Below, in pieces: positions 34,907 through 46,627 of a stretch of 64,000 nt of DNA. Source of the DNA: Heligmosomoides polygyrus polygyrus (Eukaryota > Nematoda > Chromadorea > Rhabditida > Heligmosomidae); the NCBI GenBank assembly GCA_947396885.1, contig OX377204.1:53741139-53805138 (forward strand), given 5' to 3'. The stretch's first letter is position 1, and the number at the start of each line of letters is the position of its first letter. Below the pieces are notes generated by a model. The model was not told the origin of the DNA and did no database searches. It was given only the letters and a program-made list of their open reading frames with translations. The position numbers and the translations under genes are program-made.

Positions 34907-36557
34907 AATCGTTTTGCAATGTTCCGTGATGCGCAGATTGGGGGATGGGAGCTAGCGAGTACACGTACGCGCTGGTCCGCTAGGAGATGAAGTTCTTCGT
35001 CTACGCAATGGGCTTGATGCTCGATGCCTGTGGACGGTGCTATGCAGCGATGTCCGAGTGGTTAAGGAGATTGACTAGAAATCAATTGGGCTCTGCCCGC
35101 GCAGGTTCGAATCCTGCTCGCTGCGAATCGTTTTGCAATGTTCCGTGATGCGCAGATTGGGGGATGGGAGCTAGCGAGTACACGTACGCGGTGGTCCGCT
35201 AGGAGATGAAGTTCTTCGTCTACGCAATGGGCTTGATGCTCGATGACTGTCGACGGTGCTATGCAGCGATGTCCGAGTGGTTAAGGAGATTGACTAGAAA
35301 TCAATTGGGCTCTGCCCGCGCAGGTTCGAATCCTGCTCGCTGCGAATCGTTTTGTAATGTTCCGTGATGCGCAGATTGGGGGATGGGAGCTAGCGAGTAC
35401 ACGTACGCGCTGGTCCGCTAGGAGATGAAGTTCTTCGTCTACGCAATGGGCTTGATGCTCGATGACTGTCGACGGTGCTATGCAGCGATGTCCGAGTGGT
35501 TAAGGAGATTGACTAGAAATCAATTGGGCTCTGCCCGCGCAGGTTCGAATCCTGCTCGCTGCGAATCGTTTTGCAATGTTCCGTGATGCGCAGATTGGGG
35601 GGATGGGAGCTAGCGAGTACACGTACGCGGTGATCCGCTAGGAGATGAAGTTCTTCGTGGACACAATGGGCTCCATGCCTGTCGGCGGTGCTATGCAGCG
35701 ATGTCCGAGTGGTTAAGGAGATTGACTCGAAATCAATTGGGCTCTGCCCGCGCAGGTTCGAATCCTGCTCGCTGCGAATCGTTTTCCAATGTTCCGTGAT
35801 GCGCAGATTGGGGGGATGGGAGCTAGCGAGTACACGTACGCACTGGTCCGCTAGGAGATGAAGTTCTTCGTGGACGCAATGGGCTTGATGCTCGATGCCT
35901 GTCGGCGGTGCTATGCAGCGATGTCCGAGTGGTTAGGGAGATTGACTAGAAATCAATTGGGCTCTGCCCGCGCAGGTTCGAATCCTGCTCGCTGCGAATC
36001 GTTTTGTAATGTTCCGTGATGCGCAGATTGGGGGATGGGAGCTAGCGAGTACACGTAGGCGGTGGTCCGCTAGGAGATGAAGTTCTTCGTGGACGCAATG
36101 GGCTCCATGCCTGTCGGCGGTGCTATGCAGCGATGTCCGAGTGGTTAAGGAGATTGACTCGAAATCAATTGGGCTCTGCCCGCGCAGGTTCGAATCCTGC
36201 TCGCTGCGAATCGTTTTGTAATGTTCCGTGATGCGCAGATTGGGGGATGGGAGCTAGCGAGTACACGTACGCGCTGGTCCGCTAGGAGATGAAGTTCTTC
36301 GTCTACGCAATGGGCTTGATGCTCGATGACTGTCGACGGTGCTATGCAGCGATGTCCGAGTGGTTAAGGAGATTGACTAGAAATCAATTGGGCTCTGCCC
36401 GCGCAGGTTCGAATCCTGCTCGCTGCGAATCGTTTTGCAATGTTCCGTGGTGCGCAGATTGGGGGATGGGAGCTAGCGAGTACACGCACGCGGTGGTCCG
36501 CTAGGAGATGAAGTTCTTCGTGGACGCAATGGGCTCCATGCCTGTCGGCGGTGCTAT

Positions 36558-37490
36558 GCAGCGATGTCCGAGTGGTTAAGGAGATTGACTCGAAATCAAT
36601 TGGGCTCTGCCCGCGCAGGTTCGAATCCTGCTCGCTGCGAATCGTTTTGCAATGTTCCGTGATGCTCAGATTGGGGGATGGGAGCTAGCGAGTACACGTA
36701 CGCGCTGGTCCGCTAGGAGATGAAGTTCTTCGTCTACGCAATGGGCTTGATGCTCGATGACTGTCGACGGTGCTATGCAGCGATGTCCGAGTGGTTAAGG
36801 AGATTGACTAGAAATCAATTGGGCTCTGCCCGCGCAGGTTCGAATCCTGCTCGCTGCGAATCGTTTTGCAATGTTCCGTGGTGCGCAGATTGGGGGATGG
36901 GAGCTAGCGAGTACACGCACGCGGTGGTCCGCTAGGAGATGAAGTTCTTCGTGGACGCAATGGGCTCCATGCCTGTCGGCGGTGCTATGCAGCGATGTCC
37001 GAGTGGTTAAGGAGATTGACTCGAAATCAATTGGGCTCTGCCCGCGCAGGTTCGAATCCTGCTCGCTGCGAATCGTTTTGCAATGTTCCGTGATGCTCAG
37101 ATTGGGGGATGGGAGCTAGCGAGTACACGTACGCGGTGGTCCGCTAGGAGATGAAGTCTTCGTGGACGCAATGGGCTCCATGCCTGTCGACGGTGCTATG
37201 CAGCGATTTCCGAGTGGTTAAGGAGATTGACTAGAAATCAATTGGGCTCTGCCCGCGCAGGTTCGAATCCTGCTCGCTGCGAATCGTTTTGCAATGTTCC
37301 GTGATGCGCAGATTGGGGGATGGGAGCTAGCGAGTACACGTACGCGGTGATCCGCTAGGAGATGAAGTTCTTCGTGGACACAATGGGCTCCATGCCTGTC
37401 GGCGGTGCTATGCAGCGATGTCCGAGTGGTTAAGGAGATTGACTCGAAATCAATTGGGCTCTGCCCGCGCAGGTTCGAATCCTGCTCGCT
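36558..37490. repeat. Higher-order repeat D (offset 4940)
   Basis: Genes 36558, 36777, 36989, 37200 and 37412 recur at 41498, 41717, 41929, 42140 and 42352, including the T9 gene and its one-base spacer deletion. The T9 gene with its CGA neighbour is then doubled at 49333-49968 (offset 423). Confidence 0.78.
37200..37281 (+). tRNA. tRNA-Ser(AGA) T9 lineage
   Basis: Position 9 is T instead of G (GCAGCGATTTCC). Four copies share it: 37200, 42140, 49333, 49756. Each follows a spacer with a one-base deletion (GAAGTCTTCG for GAAGTTCTTCG) and the hybrid GTCGACGG flank, so gene and spacer changes are linked. G9 takes part in a core base triple; the effect is probably moderate. Confidence 0.82.
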
Positions 37491-37843
37491 GCGAATCGTT
37501 TTGCAATGTTCCGTGATGCGCAGATTGGGGGATGGGAGCTAGCGAGTACACGTACGCGGTGATCCGCTAGGAGATGAAGTTCTTCGTGGACACAATGGGC
37601 TCCATGCCTGTCGGCGGTGCTATGCAGCGATGTCCGAGTGGTTAAGGAGATTGACTCGAAATCAATTGGGCTCTGCCCGCGCAGGTTCGAATCCTGCTCG
37701 CTGCGAATCGTTTTCCAATGTTCCGTGATGCGCAGATTGGGGGGATGGGAGCTAGCGAGTACACGTACGCACTGGTCCGCTAGGAGATGAAGTTCTTCGT
37801 GGACGCAATGGGCTTGATGCTCGATTCCTGTCGGCGGTGCTAT

Positions 37844-38575
37844 GCAGCGATGTCCGAGTGGTTAGGGAGATTGACTAGAAATCAATTGGGCTCTGCCCGC
37901 GCAGGTTCGAATCCTGCTCGCTGCGAATCGTTTTGCAATGTTCCGTGATGCGCAGATTGGGGGATGGGAGCTAGCGAGTACACGTACGCGCTGGTCCGCT
38001 AGGAGATGAAGTTCTTCGTCTACGCAATGGGCTTGATGCTCGATGCCTGTGGACGGTGCTATGCAGCGATGTCCGAGTGGTTAAGGAGATTGACTAGAAA
38101 TCAATTGGGCTCTGCCCGCGCAGGTTCGAATCCTGCTCGCTGCGAATCGTTTTGCAATGTTCCGTGGTGCGCAGATTGGGGGATGGGAGCTAGCGAGTAC
38201 ACGCACGCGGTGGTCCGCTAGGAGATGAAGTTCTTCGTGGACGCAATGGGCTCCATGCCTGTCGGCGGTGCTATGCAGCGATGTCCGAGTGGTTAAGGAG
38301 ATTGACTCGAAATCAATTGGGCTTTGCCCGCGCAGGTTCGAATCCTGCTCGCTGCGAATCGTTTTGCAATGTTCCGTGATGCTCAGATTGGGGGATGGGA
38401 GCTAGCGAGTACACGTACGCGGTGGTCCGCTAGGAGATGAAGTTCTTCGTGGACGCAATGGGCTTGATGCTCGATGCCTGTCGACGGTGCTATGCAGCGA
38501 TGTCCGAGTGGTTAAGGAGATTGACTAGAAATCAATTGGGCTCTGCCCGCGCAGGTTCGAATCCTGCTCGCTGCG
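37844..38575. repeat. Higher-order repeat E (G22, AGA, TTT-loop CGA, AGA)
   Basis: The four-gene run 37844, 38063, 38275, 38494 recurs at 39350, 42572 and 43866, with the same spacer marks (GATTCCTG before the first gene, TGTGGACGG before the second). Offsets between successive copies are 1506, 3222 and 1294 bp. Confidence 0.78.
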
Positions 38576-39999
38576 AATCGTTTTGCAATGTTCCGTGATG
38601 CGCAGATTGGGGGATGGGAGCTAGCGAGTACACGTACGCGGTGGTCCGCTAGGAGATGAAGTTCTTCGTGGACGCAATGGGCTCCATGCCTGTCGGCGGT
38701 GCTATGCAGCGATGTCCGAGTGGTTAAGGAGATTGACTCGAAATCAATTGGGCTCTGCCCGCGCAGGTTCGAATCCTGCTCGCTGCGAATCGTTTTGCAA
38801 TGTTCCGTGGTGCGCAGATTGGGGGATGGGAGCTAGCGAGTACACGCACGCGGTGGTCCGCTAGGAGATGAAGTTCTTCGTGGACGCAATGGGCTCCATG
38901 CCTGTCGGCGGTGCTATGCAGCGATGTCCGAGTGGTTAAGGAGATTGACTAGAAATCAATTGGGCTCTGCCCGCGCAGGTTCGAATCCTGCTCGCTGCGA
39001 ATCGTTTTGCAATGTTCCGTGGTGCGCAGATTGGGGGATGGGAGCTAGCGAGTACACGCACGCGGTGGTCCGCTAGGAGATGAAGTTCTTCGTGGACGCA
39101 ATGGGCTCCATGCCTGTCGGCGGTGCTATGCAGCGATGTCCGAGTGGTTAAGGAGATTGACTCGAAATCAATTGGGCTCTGCCCGCGCAGGTTCGAATCC
39201 TGCTCGCTGCGAATCGTTTTCCAATGTTCCGTGATGCGCAGATTGGGGGGATGGGAGCTAGCGAGTACACGTACGCACTGGTCCGCTAGGAGATGAAGTT
39301 CTTCGTGGACGCAATGGGCTTGATGCTCGATTCCTGTCGGCGGTGCTATGCAGCGATGTCCGAGTGGTTAGGGAGATTGACTAGAAATCAATTGGGCTCT
39401 GCCCGCGCAGGTTCGAATCCTGCTCGCTGCGAATCGTTTTGCAATGTTCCGTGATGCGCAGATTGGGGGATGGGAGCTAGCGAGTACACGTACGCGCTGG
39501 TCCGCTAGGAGATGAAGTTCTTCGTCTACGCAATGGGCTTGATGCTCGATGCCTGTGGACGGTGCTATGCAGCGATGTCCGAGTGGTTAAGGAGATTGAC
39601 TAGAAATCAATTGGGCTCTGCCCGCGCAGGTTCGAATCCTGCTCGCTGCGAATCGTTTTGCAATGTTCCGTGGTGCGCAGATTGGGGGATGGGAGCTAGC
39701 GAGTACACGCACGCGGTGGTCCGCTAGGAGATGAAGTTCTTCGTGGACGCAATGGGCTCCATGCCTGTCGGCGGTGCTATGCAGCGATGTCCGAGTGGTT
39801 AAGGAGATTGACTCGAAATCAATTGGGCTTTGCCCGCGCAGGTTCGAATCCTGCTCGCTGCGAATCGTTTTGCAATGTTCCGTGATGCTCAGATTGGGGG
39901 ATGGGAGCTAGCGAGTACACGTACGCGGTGGTCCGCTAGGAGATGAAGTTCTTCGTGGACGCAATGGGCTTGATGCTCGATGCCTGTCGACGGTGCTAT

Positions 40000-42900
40000 G
40001 CAGCGATGTCCGAGTGGTTAAGGAGATTGACTAGAAATCAATTGGGCTCTGCCCGCGCAGGTTCGAATCCTGCTCGCTGCGAATCGTTTTGCAATGTTCC
40101 GTGATGCGCAGATTGGGGGATGGGAGCTAGCGAGTACACGTACGCGGTGGTCCGCTAGGAGATGAAGTTCTTCGTGGACGCAATGGGCTCCATGCCTGTC
40201 GGCGGTGCTATGCAGCGATGTCCGAGTGGTTAAGGAGATTGACTAGAAATCAATTGGGCTCTGCCCGCGCAGGTTCGAATCCTGCTCGCTGCGAATCGTT
40301 TTGCAATGTTCCGTGGTGCGCAGATTGGGGGATGGGAGCTAGCGAGTACACGCACGCGGTGGTCCGCTAGGAGATGAAGTTCTTCGTGGACGCAATGGGC
40401 TCCATGCCTGTCGGCGGTGCTATGCAGCGATGTCCGAGTGGTTAAGGAGATTGACTCGAAATCAATTGGGCTCTGCCCGCGCAGGTTCGAATCCTGCTCG
40501 CTGCGAATCGTTTTGCAATGTTCCGTGATGCTCAGATTGGGGGATGGGAGCTAGCGAGTACACGTACGCGCTGGTCCGCTAGGAGATGAAGTTCTTCGTC
40601 TACGCAATGGGCTTGATGCTCGATGACTGTCGACGGTGCTATGCAGCGATGTCCGAGTGGTTAAGGAGATTGACTAGAAATCAATTGGGCTCTGCCCGCG
40701 CAGGTTCGAATCCTGCTCGCTGCGAATCGTTTTGCAATGTTCCGTGGTGCGCAGATTGGGGGATGGGAGCTAGCGAGTACACGTACGCGGTGGTCCGCTA
40801 GGAGATGAAGTTCTTCGTGGACGCAATGGGCTTGATGCTCGATGCCTGTCGACGGTGCTATGCAGCGATGTCCGAGTGGTTAAGGAGATTGACTAGAAAT
40901 CAATTGGGCTCTGCCCGCGCAGGTTCGAATCCTGCTCGCTGCGAATCGTTTTGCAATGTTCCGTGATGCGCAGATTGGGGGATGGGAGCTAGCGAGTACA
41001 CGTACGCGGTGGTCCGCTAGGAGATGAAGTTCTTCGTGGACGCAATGGGCTCCATGCCTGTCGGCGGTGCTATGCAGCGATGTCCGAGTGGTTAAGGAGA
41101 TTGACTCGAAATCAATTGGGCTCTGCCCGCGCAGGTTCGAATCCTGCTCGCTGCGAATCGTTTTGCAATGTTCCGTGGTGCGCAGATTGGGGGATGGGAG
41201 CTAGCGAGTACACGCACGCGGTGGTCCGCTAGGAGATGAAGTTCTTCGTGGACGCAATGGGCTCCATGCCTGTCGGCGGTGCTATGCAGCGATGTCCGAG
41301 TGGTTAAGGAGATTGACTAGAAATCAATTGGGCTCTGCCCGCGCAGGTTCGAATCCTGCTCGCTGCGAATCGTTTTGCAATGTTCCGTGGTGCGCAGATT
41401 GGGGGATGGGAGCTAGCGAGTACACGCACGCGGTGGTCCGCTAGGAGATGAAGTTCTTCGTGGACGCAATGGGCTCCATGCCTGTCGGCGGTGCTATGCA
41501 GCGATGTCCGAGTGGTTAAGGAGATTGACTCGAAATCAATTGGGCTCTGCCCGCGCAGGTTCGAATCCTGCTCGCTGCGAATCGTTTTGCAATGTTCCGT
41601 GATGCTCAGATTGGGGGATGGGAGCTAGCGAGTACACGTACGCGCTGGTCCGCTAGGAGATGAAGTTCTTCGTCTACGCAATGGGCTTGATGCTCGATGA
41701 CTGTCGACGGTGCTATGCAGCGATGTCCGAGTGGTTAAGGAGATTGACTAGAAATCAATTGGGCTCTGCCCGCGCAGGTTCGAATCCTGCTCGCTGCGAA
41801 TCGTTTTGCAATGTTCCGTGGTGCGCAGATTGGGGGATGGGAGCTAGCGAGTACACGCACGCGGTGGTCCGCTAGGAGATGAAGTTCTTCGTGGACGCAA
41901 TGGGCTCCATGCCTGTCGGCGGTGCTATGCAGCGATGTCCGAGTGGTTAAGGAGATTGACTCGAAATCAATTGGGCTCTGCCCGCGCAGGTTCGAATCCT
42001 GCTCGCTGCGAATCGTTTTGCAATGTTCCGTGATGCTCAGATTGGGGGATGGGAGCTAGCGAGTACACGTACGCGGTGGTCCGCTAGGAGATGAAGTCTT
42101 CGTGGACGCAATGGGCTCCATGCCTGTCGACGGTGCTATGCAGCGATTTCCGAGTGGTTAAGGAGATTGACTAGAAATCAATTGGGCTCTGCCCGCGCAG
42201 GTTCGAATCCTGCTCGCTGCGAATCGTTTTGCAATGTTCCGTGATGCGCAGATTGGGGGATGGGAGCTAGCGAGTACACGTACGCGGTGATCCGCTAGGA
42301 GATGAAGTTCTTCGTGGACACAATGGGCTCCATGCCTGTCGGCGGTGCTATGCAGCGATGTCCGAGTGGTTAAGGAGATTGACTCGAAATCAATTGGGCT
42401 CTGCCCGCGCAGGTTCGAATCCTGCTCGCTGCGAATCGTTTTCCAATGTTCCGTGATGCGCAGATTGGGGGGATGGGAGCTAGCGAGTACACGTACGCAC
42501 TGGTCCGCTAGGAGATGAAGTTCTTCGTGGACGCAATGGGCTTGATGCTCGATTCCTGTCGGCGGTGCTATGCAGCGATGTCCGAGTGGTTAGGGAGATT
42601 GACTAGAAATCAATTGGGCTCTGCCCGCGCAGGTTCGAATCCTGCTCGCTGCGAATCGTTTTGCAATGTTCCGTGATGCGCAGATTGGGGGATGGGAGCT
42701 AGCGAGTACACGTACGCGCTGGTCCGCTAGGAGATGAAGTTCTTCGTCTACGCAATGGGCTTGATGCTCGATGCCTGTGGACGGTGCTATGCAGCGATGT
42801 CCGAGTGGTTAAGGAGATTGACTAGAAATCAATTGGGCTCTGCCCGCGCAGGTTCGAATCCTGCTCGCTGCGAATCGTTTTGCAATGTTCCGTGGTGCGC

Positions 42901-45021
42901 AGATTGGGGGATGGGAGCTAGCGAGTACACGCACGCGGTGGTCCGCTAGGAGATGAAGTTCTTCGTGGACGCAATGGGCTCCATGCCTGTCGGCGGTGCT
43001 ATGCAGCGATGTCCGAGTGGTTAAGGAGATTGACTCGAAATCAATTGGGCTTTGCCCGCGCAGGTTCGAATCCTGCTCGCTGCGAATCGTTTTGCAATGT
43101 TCCGTGATGCTCAGATTGGGGGATGGGAGCTAGCGAGTACACGTACGCGGTGGTCCGCTAGGAGATGAAGTTCTTCGTGGACGCAATGGGCTTGATGCTC
43201 GATGCCTGTCGACGGTGCTATGCAGCGATGTCCGAGTGGTTAAGGAGATTGACTAGAAATCAATTGGGCTCTGCCCGCGCAGGTTCGAATCCTGCTCGCT
43301 GCGAATCGTTTTGCAATGTTCCGTGATGCGCAGATTGGGGGATGGGAGCTAGCGAGTACACGTACGCGGTGGTCCGCTAGGAGATGAAGTTCTTCGTGGA
43401 CGCAATGGGCTCCATGCCTGTCGGCGGTGCTATGCAGCGATGTCCGAGTGGTTAAGGAGATTGACTCGAAATCAATTGGGCTCTGCCCGCGCAGGTTCGA
43501 ATCCTGCTCGCTGCGAATCGTTTTGCAATGTTCCGTGGTGCGCAGATTGGGGGATGGGAGCTAGCGAGTACACGCACGCGGTGGTCCGCTAGGAGATGAA
43601 GTTCTTCGTGGACGCAATGGGCTCCATGCCTGTCGGCGGTGCTATGCAGCGATGTCCGAGTGGTTAAGGAGATTGACTCGAAATCAATTGGGCTCTGCCC
43701 GCGCAGGTTCGAATCCTGCTCGCTGCGAATCGTTTTCCAATGTTCCGTGATGCGCAGATTGGGGGGATGGGAGCTAGCGAGTACACGTACGCACTGGTCC
43801 GCTAGGAGATGAAGTTCTTCGTGGACGCAATGGGCTTGATGCTCGATTCCTGTCGGCGGTGCTATGCAGCGATGTCCGAGTGGTTAGGGAGATTGACTAG
43901 AAATCAATTGGGCTCTGCCCGCGCAGGTTCGAATCCTGCTCGCTGCGAATCGTTTTGCAATGTTCCGTGATGCGCAGATTGGGGGATGGGAGCTAGCGAG
44001 TACACGTACGCGCTGGTCCGCTAGGAGATGAAGTTCTTCGTCTACGCAATGGGCTTGATGCTCGATGCCTGTGGACGGTGCTATGCAGCGATGTCCGAGT
44101 GGTTAAGGAGATTGACTAGAAATCAATTGGGCTCTGCCCGCGCAGGTTCGAATCCTGCTCGCTGCGAATCGTTTTGCAATGTTCCGTGGTGCGCAGATTG
44201 GGGGATGGGAGCTAGCGAGTACACGCACGCGGTGGTCCGCTAGGAGATGAAGTTCTTCGTGGACGCAATGGGCTCCATGCCTGTCGGCGGTGCTATGCAG
44301 CGATGTCCGAGTGGTTAAGGAGATTGACTCGAAATCAATTGGGCTTTGCCCGCGCAGGTTCGAATCCTGCTCGCTGCGAATCGTTTTGCAATGTTCCGTG
44401 ATGCTCAGATTGGGGGATGGGAGCTAGCGAGTACACGTACGCGGTGGTCCGCTAGGAGATGAAGTTCTTCGTGGACGCAATGGGCTTGATGCTCGATGCC
44501 TGTCGACGGTGCTATGCAGCGATGTCCGAGTGGTTAAGGAGATTGACTAGAAATCAATTGGGCTCTGCCCGCGCAGGTTCGAATCCTGCTCGCTGCGAAT
44601 CGTTTTGCAATGTTCCGTGATGCGCAGATTGGGGGATGGGAGCTAGCGAGTACACGTACGCGGTGGTCCGCTAGGAGATGAAGTTCTTCGTGGACGCAAT
44701 GGGCTCCATGCCTGTCGGCGGTGCTATGCAGCGATGTCCGAGTGGTTAAGGAGATTGACTCGAAATCAATTGGGCTCTGCCCGCGCAGGTTCGAATCCTG
44801 CTCGCTGCGAATCGTTTTGCAATGTTCCGTGGTGCGCAGATTGGGGGATGGGAGCTAGCGAGTACACGCACGCGGTGGTCCGCTAGGAGATGAAGTTCTT
44901 CGTGGACGCAATGGGCTCCATGCCTGTCGGCGGTGCTATGCAGCGATGTCCGAGTGGTTAAGGAGATTGACTAGAAATCAATTGGGCTCTGCCCGCGCAG
45001 GTTCGAATCCTGCTCGCTGCG
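40000..45021 (+). tRNA. tRNA-Ser array segment 9 (24 genes)
   Basis: Gene starts, each 82 nt. AGA: 40000, 40212, 40643, 40862, 41286, 41717, 42140, 42572, 42791, 43222, 43866, 44085, 44516, 44940. CGA: 40424, 41074, 41498, 41929, 42352, 43003, 43434, 43646, 44297, 44728. This is the most uniform segment: 42140 (T9) is the only copy with a suspicious change. G22 copies: 42572, 43866. TTT-loop CGA copies: 43003, 44297. Confidence 0.96.
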
Positions 45022-45233
45022 AATCGTTTTGCAATGTTCCGTGATGCTCAGATTGGGGGATGGGAGCTAGCGAGTACACGTACGCGGTGGTGCGCTAGGA
45101 GATGAAGTTCTTCGTGGACGCAATGGGCTCCATGCCTGTCGGCGGTGCTATGCAGCGATGTCCGAGTGGTTAGGGAGATTGACTAGAAATCAATTGGGCT
45201 CTGCCCGCGCAGGTTCGAATCCTGCTCGCTGCG

Positions 45234-45305
45234 AATCGTTTTGCAATGTTCCATGATGCGCAGATTGGGGGATGGAAGCTGCTCCATGCCCGTCGGCGGT
45301 GCTAT
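45234..45305 (+). repeat. Compressed spacer, 72 nt (58-bp deletion)
   Basis: The spacer reads GGATGGAAGCTGCTCCATGCC: the segment from GCTAGC through the CGTACG palindrome to the AATGGG box is gone, bringing two genes to a 154-bp start distance. The deletion ends share GCT, fitting a microhomology junction. The TTTT and the 30-40 nt before the next gene remain. The same deletion precedes 51409, 57147, 61579 and 62808 and, with the terminator loss, 46546; it always separates an upstream gene from a downstream CGA gene. Confidence 0.87.
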
Positions 45306-46388
45306 GCAGCGATGTCCGAGTGGTTAAGGAGATTGACTCGAAATCAATTGGGCTCTGCCCGCGCAGGTTCGAATCCTGCTCGCTGCGAATCGTTTTCCAA
45401 TGTTCCGTGATGCGCAGATTGGGGGGATGGGAGCTAGTGAGTACACGTACGCACTGGTCCGCTAGGAGATGAAGTTCTTCGTGGACGCAATGGGCTTGAT
45501 GCTCGATGCCTGTCGGCGGTGCTATGCAGCGATGTCCGAGTGGTTAGGGAGATTGACTAGAAATCAATTGGGCTCTGCCCGCGCAGGTTCGAATCCTGCT
45601 CGCTGCGAATCGTTTTGCAATGTTCCGTGATGCGCAGATTGGGGGATGGGAGCTAGCGAGTACACGTACGCGCTGGTCCGCTAGGAGATGAAGTTCTTCG
45701 TCTACGCAATGGGCTTGATGCTCGATGCCTGTCGACGGTGCTATGCAGCGATGTCCGAGTGGTTAAGGAGATTGACTAGAAATCAATTGGGCTCTGCCCG
45801 CGCAGGTTCGAATCCTGCTCGCTGCGAATCGTTTTGCAATGTTCCGTGGTGCGCAGATTGGGGGATGGGAGCTAGCGAGTACACGCACGCGGTGGTCCGC
45901 TAGGAGATGAAGTTCTTCGTGGACGCAATGGGCTCCATGCCTGTCGGCGGTGCTATGCAGCGATGTCCGAGTGGTTAAGGAGATTGACTCGAAATCAATT
46001 GGGCTCTGCCCGCGCAGGTTCGAATCCTGCTCGCTGCGAATCGTTTTGCAATGTTCCGTGATGCTCAGATTGGGGGATGGGAGCTAGCGAGTACACGTAC
46101 GCGGTGGTCCGCTAGGAGATGAAGTTCTTCGTGGACGCAATGGGCTCCATGCCTGTCGGCGGTGCTATGCAGCGATGTCCGAGTGGTTAAGGAGATTGAC
46201 TAGAAATCAATTGGGCTCTGCCCGCGCAGGTTCGAATCCTGCTCGCTGCGAATCGTTTTGCAATGTTCCGTGATGCGCAGATTGGGGGGATGGGAGCTAG
46301 CGAGTAGACGTACGCGGTGGTCCGCTAGGAGATGAAGTTCTTCGTGGACGCAATGGGCTTGATGCTCGATGCCTGTCGACGGTGCTAT

Positions 46389-46470
46389 GCAGCGATGTCC
46401 GAGTGGTTAAGGAGATTGACTAGAAATCAATTGGGCTCTGCCCGCGCAGGTTCGAATCCTGCTCGCTGCG
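46389..46470 (+). tRNA. tRNA-Ser(AGA) without Pol III terminator
   Basis: The tRNA is fully canonical, but the TTTT that follows every other gene is missing. An 18-bp duplication of the gene end (46458-46475 repeated at 46476-46493) replaces the terminator and adjoining spacer. No TTTT occurs until 46633-46636, after the next tRNA-Ser(CGA) at 46546. Pol III starting here should therefore read through a 75-nt linker into that gene and make a two-tRNA precursor. The duplicated piece repeats the 3' acceptor strand, so the precursor could pair its 5' acceptor strand with either copy. Confidence 0.88.
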
Positions 46471-46475
46471 AATCG

Positions 46476-46493
46476 CCTGCTCGCTGCGAATCG
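46476..46493 (+). repeat. 18-bp duplication of tRNA 3' end
   Basis: This is a direct, adjacent copy of the last bases of the preceding gene plus AATCG. It sits exactly where the terminator should be and joins directly to CGATGCGCAG of the spacer, so about 20 bp including TTTT was lost. It looks like replication slippage or an unequal repair event, and it is found once in the window. Confidence 0.85.
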
Positions 46494-46545
46494 CGATGCG
46501 CAGATTGGGGGATGGAAGCTGCTCCATGCCCGTCGGCGGTGCTAT

Positions 46546-46627
46546 GCAGCGATGTCCGAGTGGTTAAGGAGATTGACTCGAAATCAATTGGGCTCTGCCC
46601 GCGCAGGTTCGAATCCTGCTCGCTGCG
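46546..46627 (+). tRNA. tRNA-Ser(CGA), downstream partner of the dimer
   Basis: A canonical CGA gene with its own A and B boxes and terminator (46633-46636). It can be transcribed alone or as the second half of the read-through RNA from 46389. Unlike its neighbours, it could appear as an AGA-CGA dicistronic precursor needing internal cleavage by RNase P and RNase Z. Confidence 0.85.

Larger units (their letters stand above)
35044..39862 (+). tRNA. tRNA-Ser array segment 8 (23 genes)
   Basis: Gene starts, each 82 nt. AGA: 35044, 35263, 35482, 35915, 36346, 36777, 37200, 37844, 38063, 38494, 38918, 39350, 39569. CGA: 35695, 36127, 36558, 36989, 37412, 37624, 38275, 38706, 39130, 39781. G22 copies: 35915, 37844, 39350. 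37200 carries T9 and follows a spacer lacking one T. 38275 and 39781 are CGA copies with a TTT instead of TCT variable loop, a harmless marker that recurs rightward. Confidence 0.96.
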
